Position numbers and translations under genes: made by a program. This document shows positions 1 through 5,015 of a stretch of 6,345 bases of DNA, piece after piece. The DNA comes from Ruminococcus sp. UBA3855 (lineage in GTDB: Bacteria; Bacillota; Clostridia; Oscillospirales; Ruminococcaceae): positions 1-6,345 of the forward strand of contig DGHF01000127.1 in the NCBI GenBank assembly GCA_002392545.1, read 5' to 3'. The notes under the pieces are model-generated. The model was not told where the DNA came from, did not search any database, and saw only the letters and a program-made list of their open reading frames with translations. Every line of letters begins with the position of its first letter. Position 1 is the first letter of the stretch.

Positions 1-1657
1 TGTCAGTATTGCAGGGGGACTTGTCCTCTGTCAGGTGATAGGTAGAATAATAATAGGCGGAATCCTGTGTACTGGAAACATGAACACCCTCCCACGCTTC
101 CTTGATACCGTAGGAATAACGAGCGTTTCGAATATCCTCTTCTGATACTTCCAGAATCTGGCTGAGATATCTGTCAGAAAATCCGTCCAATTTCGCCTGT
201 CTGAGTGCATTTTCAGCCGGTACAGTGCCCTTATTTTTCAGAAGTGCTTCTTCCTCGTCAACAAGTTCCTTCATCTGCTGTAAGAAATAGTGCTTGATTT
301 TGGTCAGGTCATAAATTTCCTCAATTTCTGCGCCCTTGCGGAGTGCTTCATAAATGATGAACTGCCGTTCACTTGTGGGATAGTTCAGCATTGCAAGCAA
401 TTCGTCTTTTGATTTTTCGTGGAAATTCTTCGCAAAGCCCAGACCGTAACGACCTGTTTCAAGGCTTCTGATTGCCTTCTGGAATGCTTCTTTGTAGGTC
501 TTGCCAATGGACATGACTTCCCCGACAGCCCTCATCTGTGTGCCGAGTTTGTCCTCTGCGCCCTTGAATTTTTCGAAAGCCCATCTTGCGAACTTGATAA
601 CAACATAATCGCCGTCCGGTACGTATTTATCAAGAGTGCCGTACTTTCCGCACGGGATTTCATCCAGTGTCAGACCACAAGCCAGCATTGCAGAAATTAA
701 CGCAATCGGGAAACCTGTCGCCTTGGATGCCAGTGCAGACGAACGGGAAGTTCTCGGATTGATTTCGATAACAACAATTCTGCCTGTAACTGGGTCATGT
801 GCAAACTGACAGTTGCAACCGCCGATAACTTCAATGGCTTCTACAATCTTATAGGAATATTCCTGCAATTTCTTCTGTACGTCTTCGGAAATGGTCAGCA
901 TCGGTGCAGAACAGAAAGAGTCCCCAGTATGCACACCAATCGGGTCAATGTTTTCAATGAAACATACTGTAATGATGTTATTCTTCGCATCACGGACAAC
1001 CTCTAATTCGAGTTCTTCCCAACCGCTGATACATTCCTCAACAAGTACCTGATGCACCAGAGAAGCTTGCAAACCTCTTTCACAGACGGTTTTCAGCTCT
1101 TCGACATTGTACACCATGCCACCGCCTGCACCGCCCATGGTATAAGCCGGACGCAGTACAACCGGATAATGCAATTCCTCTGCAATCTTCACAGCCTCTT
1201 CCACGGAATATGCTTCATGAGACCGAGGCATTTCAATGCCGAGTTTCGTCATAGTCTCTTTAAATTCGATTCTGTCCTCACCACGTTCGATGGCATCCAC
1301 CTGCACACCAATGACCTTGACATTGTATTTGTCCAGTACACCAGCCTTTGAAAGTTCCGAACACAGATTCAAGCCGGACTGTCCGCCGAGGTTCGGCAAT
1401 AATGCATCCGGTCTTTCCTTTTCGATAATCTGTGTCAGTCTTGACAGGTTCAGCGGTTCAATGTAAGTGATGTCCGCCACGTCAGGGTCTGTCATGATGG
1501 TTGCAGGGTTAGAGTTGACCAGTACAATTTCATACCCCAGTTTCCGCAGAGCCTTGCAAGCCTGCGTTCCGGAATAGTCAAACTCACACGCCTGACCAAT
1601 GATAATAGGTCCTGAACCAATAATCATAATCTTGTGAATATCCTGTTTCTTTGGCAT
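1..1657 (-). CDS. carB: Carbamoyl-phosphate synthase large subunit, N-terminal 552 codons (3' end off window)
   Basis: The large subunit makes carbamoyl phosphate from bicarbonate, two ATP and ammonia delivered by CarA, feeding pyrimidine and arginine synthesis in the cytoplasm. I translated the whole frame by hand and it is open to the window edge. Seen: an N-terminal pre-ATP-grasp fold with GSGPIIIGQACEFDYSG (14-30), R129, R169, the glycine-rich ATP loop TMGGAGGG (173-180), Q284, and metal/ATP ligands in EINPR (298-302); these match E. coli R129, R169, Q285, E299 and N301. The oligomerisation domain follows, from about residue 400. The family is about 1,060 residues, so the second ATP-grasp half and the allosteric domain are missing only because the window ends. 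The ATG at 1657 follows AGGGAG by 7 bases. No carA lies directly upstream. Around 525-540 the usual VDTCA-EF motif is replaced by VHVSSTQDSAYYYSTY, so this is a divergent CarB. The family call is near certain. Confidence 0.97.
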   Translation of the reverse strand, partial: MPKKQDIHKIMIIGSGPIIIGQACEFDYSGTQACKALRKLGYEIVLVNSNPATIMTDPDVADITYIEPLNLSRLTQIIEKERPDALLPNLGGQSGLNLCSELSKAGVLDKYNVKVIGVQVDAIERGEDRIEFKETMTKLGIEMPRSHEAYSVEEAVKIAEELHYPVVLRPAYTMGGAGGGMVYNVEELKTVCERGLQASLVHQVLVEECISGWEELELEVVRDAKNNIITVCFIENIDPIGVHTGDSFCSAPMLTISEDVQKKLQEYSYKIVEAIEVIGGCNCQFAHDPVTGRIVVIEINPRTSRSSALASKATGFPIALISAMLACGLTLDEIPCGKYGTLDKYVPDGDYVVIKFARWAFEKFKGAEDKLGTQMRAVGEVMSIGKTYKEAFQKAIRSLETGRYGLGFAKNFHEKSKDELLAMLNYPTSERQFIIYEALRKGAEIEEIYDLTKIKHYFLQQMKELVDEEEALLKNKGTVPAENALRQAKLDGFSDRYLSQILEVSEEDIRNARYSYGIKEAWEGVHVSSTQDSAYYYSTYHLTEDKSPCNTD

Positions 1658-1673
1658 AAGTTCGCTCCCTACC

Positions 1674-1687
1674 CGTGCCAATGCACG
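1674..1687 (-). promoter_or_regulatory. Small hairpin in the carB leader
   Basis: CGTGC-CAAT-GCACG forms a 5-bp stem with a 4-base loop in the transcribed leader, directly upstream of the carB ribosome site. It may affect initiation or mRNA stability. I see no PyrR-type anti-attenuator motif and no terminator in the leader, so a specific regulatory role is not supported. Confidence 0.3.
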
Positions 1688-1731
1688 AAAAATTCAGCAT
1701 TGTCAATTCATATATAACATGCTCAACTTAT

Positions 1732-1760
1732 ATCATACCATAAAACGGCGAAAAAAGCAA
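1732..1760 (-). promoter_or_regulatory. Sigma-A promoter of carB (extended -10)
   Basis: On the minus strand, TTGCTT (1760-1755) and TATGAT (1737-1732) are separated by exactly 17 bases, with a TGG extension directly before the -10. The start point would fall near 1725, giving a leader of roughly 70 bases before the carB ATG. It lies after the terminator of the preceding unit, so carB appears to be transcribed independently of the dockerin genes. Confidence 0.75.
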
Positions 1761-1786
1761 GAGGATTTTTTCATTTTTTTATCAAA

Positions 1787-1797
1787 TTCTGTCAGAA
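1787..1797. repeat. 11-bp inverted repeat upstream of the carB promoter
   Basis: TTCTG-T-CAGAA is a perfect odd palindrome lying 26 bp upstream of the carB -35 hexamer and just past the terminator T-tract. The position would suit an operator for a dimeric regulator, but palindromes this short arise by chance in A+T-rich DNA. Confidence 0.2.
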
Positions 1798-1801
1798 AAT
1801 C

Positions 1802-1832
1802 AAAAAAACAGGGAACGGCATCCCGTCCCCTG
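1802..1832 (-). terminator. Rho-independent terminator of the small dockerin-protein pair
   Basis: On the minus strand a 10-bp G+C-rich stem (CAGGGGACGG pairing with CCGTTCCCTG, with one G-U wobble, around a GATG loop) is followed at once by seven T residues (1808-1802). The wobble pairs only in minus-strand RNA, where on the plus strand it would be an A-C mismatch, so it acts in this direction. It lies 34 bases past the stop codon of the 1867-2571 gene. A near copy lies at 3598-3619. Confidence 0.9.
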
Positions 1833-2019
1833 TAAAAATGTAACCTCTTTCATTTGTCAAATTCATTTATTCCAGCGTTTCTAATCCGACGAGGGATTTC
1901 AGGAGCATCATAGAATCTGCATCGTCCACGTTTCCGTCATGGTTCACGTCTGCGGAGCTGATACCAGCATTATCCGGCTCATAAACACCAAGCAGATACT
2001 GATTCAGTGCAAGCACATC
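1809..2019 (-). repeat. Dockerin-terminator repeat, copy 1
   Basis: This 211-base block covers the last 50 codons of the 1867-2571 gene, its stop codon, the 3' untranslated stretch and the terminator hairpin. By hand alignment it differs from 3597-3807 at only seven positions (1809, 1814, 1833, 1853, 1856, 1865, 1891). The 128 bases 1892-2019 are identical to copy 2. Identity stops abruptly at 2020, inside the first dockerin helix. Confidence 0.93.
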
Positions 2020-2571
2020 TGAAATACTTATCACCTCATCATGATTAACGTCTCCATAAGCATAATAATACACATACACAGTCGAAATTCTCTGGCAGTC
2101 AAAAGCATCAGTAGTATTTTGAGAATTTCCGAAGGTTATTTCCTTGAAATACGTTTCGTCGCCACTTACAGTATCAGGAAAATTAAAAGTAAACAAAACT
2201 GTTCCATCTGGAATATCAGATGTTACGTCAAAAAAAAGACGATACCAGTAATAAGGAGAATAATCAACTTCTCCAATTTCTTCAGGAATTTCAACGGTTT
2301 CACGAGAAACTGCTTTTACTGTCACTGCACCAGAGGAAAAATCATTCTTTGTAATTTTTCCTAAAACATCCTCATTAACACGAAATTGCACATAACAATT
2401 TTTCGCACCTGCCTCAAGTCGAAGACATGTATCACCAGCTGTTACAAAATCAATATGTTCCCTCGCTCCAATGCTGGGGGCTGTTTCAACCTCTTCTTTG
2501 GCGAAAACTGGAAATACAGCCATTGACGCACAAACCACAAAGCTGGAAAGCAGACAAAGAATTTTTTTCAT
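1867..2571 (-). CDS. Secreted small dockerin protein, 234 aa, uncharacterised beta-rich domain
   Basis: I do not recognise a named family for the body of this protein. Seen: a Sec signal peptide (1-24, KK then a hydrophobic core, likely cleaved after VFA); a probable beta-rich domain at about 38-150 with the landmarks VNEDVLGKITKNDFSSG, VTVK and VLFTFNFPD; and a C-terminal dockerin (173-234). Dockerin loops are D174-D185 (DVNHDEVISISD, with E179 where Gly is usual) and D208-D219 (DVNHDGNVDDAD). Known of dockerins: they bind cohesins and anchor the protein to a cellulosome scaffold. The ATG at 2571 has an AAGGGGGGG ribosome site 6 bases upstream. The gene starts 27 bases after the stop of 2599-3474 with no terminator between, so the two form an operon. 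That neighbour is a paralogue: the domain aligns across HI-FVT, ITKN-FSSG-VTVK, FDVT--IP and VLFTFNFPD. The dockerin part is a near-copy of the one in 3655-4920, whereas the rest is A+T-richer. Confidence 0.9.
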   Translation of the reverse strand: MKKILCLLSSFVVCASMAVFPVFAKEEVETAPSIGAREHIDFVTAGDTCLRLEAGAKNCYVQFRVNEDVLGKITKNDFSSGAVTVKAVSRETVEIPEEIGEVDYSPYYWYRLFFDVTSDIPDGTVLFTFNFPDTVSGDETYFKEITFGNSQNTTDAFDCQRISTVYVYYYAYGDVNHDEVISISDVLALNQYLLGVYEPDNAGISSADVNHDGNVDDADSMMLLKSLVGLETLE

Positions 2572-2598
2572 AAAAATCCCCCCCTTCTTGCTTGCTGA

Positions 2599-3474
2599 TT
2601 AAGACTGATTAATACTTAGTACATCAACAAGGTTAACAGAACCATCTTGGTTAAAATCGGCAGCCTGTTGGAAAGAAATCTCATCTAATGCGGTTCGGTT
2701 TTCTTCAAGAGTTACCAAACCAACCAAAGAACTTAAAATTAGCTGACTGTCATTACTATCCACAACACCATCATGATTCACATCACCCCGAGCATAGTGA
2801 CACTTGTACACACTAGTTTGAGCAACACCACTTTGAGCGTTAAGGACAAAAGAAGGATTTGTAGAATATTGCGAAGTATTTTCATGTAAAGTGTACTCAC
2901 ATGGGATGTTGGCATTATTATACACTACAGCATCTGGAAAGTTGAAAGTAAATAAAACTGCCCCATTGGGAATTTCAGCGGTCACATCAAAGTAAATACG
3001 ATAAAGACGACAGGCTGCTGACCCACCTGATTTGGGAACTGACTTCACTGTCACCACACCAGAAGAAAAATTGTTCTTTGTAATTTCACCTACAATATTT
3101 TCATTTACATAAAAATCTACATAGCGATTTGTGCCTACAGTAAGACCAGAACCAATTCCAGTAACTCTAGTAACAAAAGCAATATGTTCACCTGTAAAGG
3201 TTTTCAAATACGGAAATTCTTCATCAATTTCACTACACAGACTGTCATAATGATGGTAATAATTTCCACTCGAATTTGTCAACACTGTTTGCAACTGCTC
3301 AGCAGTAATAGCATCAACGTTTAATGCACCCATCTGTTGTACAAATTCCGCAACAACTTCCTTTTCCTGCACAGGAGCAATCAGCTTTTCTTCTGCATTT
3401 GCTACCATGCTCATGCCCCCGCCAATCATTGTCACAGCAACAAGAACGGCAAGCATTTTCTTAAATCTGTTCAT
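2599..3474 (-). CDS. Secreted dockerin protein, 291 aa, with permuted and truncated dockerin
   Basis: The body is not a family I recognise. Seen: a signal peptide (1-27, NRFKK then hydrophobic, cleavage after ANA); a linker-like region (28-97) absent from the paralogue; a beta-rich domain at about 98-200 with VNENIVGEITKNNFSSG, VTVK and VLFTFNFPD; then a dockerin (230-291). Its loops are D231-D242 (DVNHDGVVDSND) and D273-D284 (DFNQDGSVNLVD). The first unit, with SLVGLVTLE, resembles the second unit of the other dockerins here, and the second, with NLVDVLSINQ, resembles their first. The protein stops at S291, where the other first units continue with YLLG. Start choice: a GTG at 3483 is in frame but is part of the AGGAGGTG ribosome site, so the ATG at 3474 (8 bases downstream of AGGAGG) is the start. 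It is the first gene of a two-gene unit under the 3505-3533 promoter. Inferred role: an exported module docked on a cohesin scaffold. Confidence 0.9.
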   Translation of the reverse strand: MNRFKKMLAVLVAVTMIGGGMSMVANAEEKLIAPVQEKEVVAEFVQQMGALNVDAITAEQLQTVLTNSSGNYYHHYDSLCSEIDEEFPYLKTFTGEHIAFVTRVTGIGSGLTVGTNRYVDFYVNENIVGEITKNNFSSGVVTVKSVPKSGGSAACRLYRIYFDVTAEIPNGAVLFTFNFPDAVVYNNANIPCEYTLHENTSQYSTNPSFVLNAQSGVAQTSVYKCHYARGDVNHDGVVDSNDSQLILSSLVGLVTLEENRTALDEISFQQAADFNQDGSVNLVDVLSINQS

Positions 3475-3480
3475 TACGAA

Positions 3481-3488
3481 CACCTCCT
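3481..3488 (-). promoter_or_regulatory. Ribosome binding site deciding the start of the 291-aa gene
   Basis: AGGAGGTG on the minus strand is a near-perfect anti-16S match. The in-frame GTG at 3483-3481 overlaps this site and cannot be served by it, while the ATG at 3474-3472 is correctly spaced. Longer versions of this protein starting MFV should be shortened by three residues. Confidence 0.9.
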
Positions 3489-3504
3489 AATTGATATTAT
3501 CTAT

Positions 3505-3533
3505 ATTATACCACAAATGCATAAATTTGTCAA
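3505..3533 (-). promoter_or_regulatory. Perfect consensus sigma-A promoter of the small dockerin-protein operon
   Basis: TTGACA (3533-3528), a 17-base spacer and TATAAT (3510-3505) match the consensus at all twelve positions. A TGG extension precedes the -10. Transcription would start near 3498, leaving a short leader of about 25 bases before the ATG at 3474. Such a strong core promoter suggests high expression unless a repressor acts on it. Confidence 0.93.
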
Positions 3534-3548
3534 TAACTTTCTGAAAAT

Positions 3549-3568
3549 ACGACATTTTACGACATTTT
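3549..3568. repeat. 10-bp tandem direct repeat upstream of the promoter
   Basis: ACGACATTTT occurs twice head to tail with no gap (3549-3558 and 3559-3568). Read on the coding strand it is AAAATGTCGT twice. It begins 16 bases upstream of the -35 hexamer, about 50 to 70 bases before the predicted start point, with a repeat of roughly one helical turn. This geometry suits a direct-repeat-binding activator such as a response regulator. The TGTCG core loosely resembles half of a Spo0A box, but the match is incomplete. Confidence 0.55.
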
Positions 3569-3596
3569 GAAATTAAATTCAGCAATTTTGCACAGA

Positions 3597-3843
3597 AAGG
3601 GGACGGCATCCCGTCCCCTGCAAAAATGTAACCTCTTTCACTTATCAAATTCGTTTATTCCAGCGTTTCTAATCCGACAAGGGATTTCAGGAGCATCATA
3701 GAATCTGCATCGTCCACGTTTCCGTCATGGTTCACGTCTGCGGAGCTGATACCAGCATTATCCGGCTCATAAACACCAAGCAGATACTGATTCAGTGCAA
3801 GCACATCCACAATATTCACTTCTCCGCTTCCGTCAATGTCGCC
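3597..3843 (-). repeat. Dockerin-terminator repeat, copy 2
   Basis: This block spans the terminator hairpin, stop codon and the whole dockerin of the 3655-4920 gene. Bases 3597-3807 match copy 1 (1809-2019) at 204 of 211 positions. Bases 3674-3843 match copy 3 (5035-5204) at 167 of 170 positions, differing at 3679, 3781 and 3787. It is thus the only copy sharing both flanks and could be the donor or the intermediate. Confidence 0.93.
3598..3619 (-). terminator. Terminator-like hairpin after the 421-aa dockerin gene
   Basis: A perfect 9-bp stem, AGGGGACGG with CCGTCCCCT around a 4-base loop, lies 35 bases past the stop codon. It is a near copy of the hairpin at 1809-1832, but after the stem the minus strand reads TTCTGTGC rather than a T-run. 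Termination may therefore be partial, allowing some read-through into the next unit. Confidence 0.65.
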
Positions 3844-4920
3844 GGCAACCTGATTTCCAATAGGCTTCGAAATTTCAGCATATACAATGGGGTATTCCTG
3901 ACTGAACTGAGAATTTTCAACGGTCAGTACCACACGATATGCATTGATAACATCATCTGTCAAATTCTTTGTGTATTCCGTTTCGTAAAACTGGATGTAA
4001 ATATTTCCGCCATAATTGGTGATGTAAATGCTTGCATCCTCCACATTTGGAAACCATTCCTGAGGGAATCCGAAATAATCCATATTGTAGCGGACTTCAT
4101 TATACTTTTCGTTCGGGAATGAAACATCATTAGCAAGAATAAATTCAAATCCAGCATGAACAAGCGTAGAACCAGACTTGACACCATAATGCAGAGCATT
4201 GTAATCGGGGAGTTCTTCTCTGGATGGCAATTCCTCCTGAATTTCATAGCCGTGCGCCGTGCAGTATTCGCAGTATACGGAATAATCGTCCAAGGATGCA
4301 TAATAATTCCAATCCTTTGCGGATTCTGTGGAATCACCGTCCGCCAAAACTGCTTCATATCCCAGCTCTTCCGCAGTGACAATTTCCGATTCCAGAATAA
4401 TTTTTCTGCTGAACCAGTCGCTTTTTGTTGCGGTCATAATCTGTTCGGGGGTCAGTGTGCATACCATACTGTTGCCACCACCGCTAAAATCTGCATCTTC
4501 CATTGCAATGCCCAAGGATTCACAAATCTCTTTGCGGTAGGCATTCAGGGCAGATTCTACCAATTCCGCATTCAGTTTATTCTTGAACTCGCCAGTCATT
4601 TCGTTGATTTCGTCTGGTGTGTAAACTTCTGGATTCAAGGATTGACGATATTCTTCACCTTTTTGGGTAACTTTCTGTATAATCCCTGAATAATCCAGAT
4701 TTTTGTAAAACACAACAACCTCAATCGCCTGTTTACCAGATTCAATTTCCGCTAACAGCTTTTCAGAAACAAAGAGAGAAAATGCTCTATCCAGTGTTGT
4801 TTCCGACTGGATTTGTATTCCTGTTTCCTCTTCTGCCACTGCTGACAGTGGTACTGCTCCATATGTGGCAGTCACAGAAAGAGCCATCATCAGCAGTGCC
4901 AATCTCTTAAGTTTATTCAT
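3655..4920 (-). CDS. Secreted dockerin protein, 421 aa, with propeptide-like alpha/beta module
   Basis: No named family is certain. Seen: a signal peptide (1-29, NKLKR then hydrophobic, likely cleavage after AVA); an alpha/beta module at about 65-178 that starts with strand AIEVVVFYKNLDY, passes through long charged helices and ends with MVCTLTPEQI and strand SRKIILESE; a tyrosine-rich middle region with CEYC (217-220); a second possible alpha/beta region (about 283-350); and a dockerin (360-421) with loops D361-D372 (DIDGSGEVNIVD) and D395-D406 (DVNHDGNVDDAD). The module recurs in the upstream gene. The pattern of strand, helix, then 'LTPEQI' helix and final strand resembles subtilase propeptide/I9 inhibitors, so a protease-inhibitor or folding role is possible; this is inference. 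The ATG at 4920 has AAGGAGG 7 bases upstream. It lies 95 bases after the upstream gene, with no clear promoter between, so it is probably co-transcribed with it. A terminator-like hairpin follows. Confidence 0.9.
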   Translation of the reverse strand: MNKLKRLALLMMALSVTATYGAVPLSAVAEEETGIQIQSETTLDRAFSLFVSEKLLAEIESGKQAIEVVVFYKNLDYSGIIQKVTQKGEEYRQSLNPEVYTPDEINEMTGEFKNKLNAELVESALNAYRKEICESLGIAMEDADFSGGGNSMVCTLTPEQIMTATKSDWFSRKIILESEIVTAEELGYEAVLADGDSTESAKDWNYYASLDDYSVYCEYCTAHGYEIQEELPSREELPDYNALHYGVKSGSTLVHAGFEFILANDVSFPNEKYNEVRYNMDYFGFPQEWFPNVEDASIYITNYGGNIYIQFYETEYTKNLTDDVINAYRVVLTVENSQFSQEYPIVYAEISKPIGNQVAGDIDGSGEVNIVDVLALNQYLLGVYEPDNAGISSADVNHDGNVDDADSMMLLKSLVGLETLE

Positions 4921-4955
4921 AGTAAAACCTCCTTCAAATTATCAGATTTAATTTT

Positions 4956-4985
4956 GATTCATGATTGATTTACTTCATGGGAATC
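4956..4985 (-). repeat. Intergenic inverted repeat between the two large dockerin genes
   Basis: On the minus strand GATTC-CC-ATGA pairs with TCAT-GAATC, giving a 9-bp stem with a 2-base bulge and a 10-base loop. No T-run follows, so it is not an intrinsic terminator. It lies 31 bases past the upstream stop codon and could be an mRNA processing or stability element. The stem also holds an ATG-AAG-TAA mini-frame (4978-4970) preceded by AAAGGTGAT, a plausible ribosome site, perhaps a relic. The remainder of 4921-5015 holds only the ribosome site of the next gene. Confidence 0.35.
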
Positions 4986-5015
4986 ACCTTTCTTTCGTGG
5001 GGAAAAAGTTCACAA

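Noticed and set aside
1674..1725. PyrR-binding attenuator in the carB leader
   Set aside because: The leader is short, the stem is only 5 bp, and neither an anti-antiterminator motif nor a terminator is present.
3481..3483. GTG start giving a 294-aa version of the 291-aa protein
   Set aside because: The GTG is part of the AGGAGGTG ribosome site itself; the ATG at 3474 has correct spacing and starts a normal signal peptide.
4261..4272. CEYC (217-220) in the 421-aa protein as a thioredoxin-like or zinc site
   Set aside because: Only a single CxxC was seen, with no flanking thioredoxin motif and no second pair for zinc; a disulfide or chance is as likely.
3960..4382. 140-residue minus-strand open frame inside the 421-aa gene
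   Set aside because: It overlaps completely a well-supported coding gene in another frame, and has no ribosome site or recognisable domain.
4156..4689. 177-residue plus-strand open frame
   Set aside because: It is antisense to the 421-aa dockerin gene, rich in Phe, Ile and Cys as expected for a shadow frame, and has no start signal.
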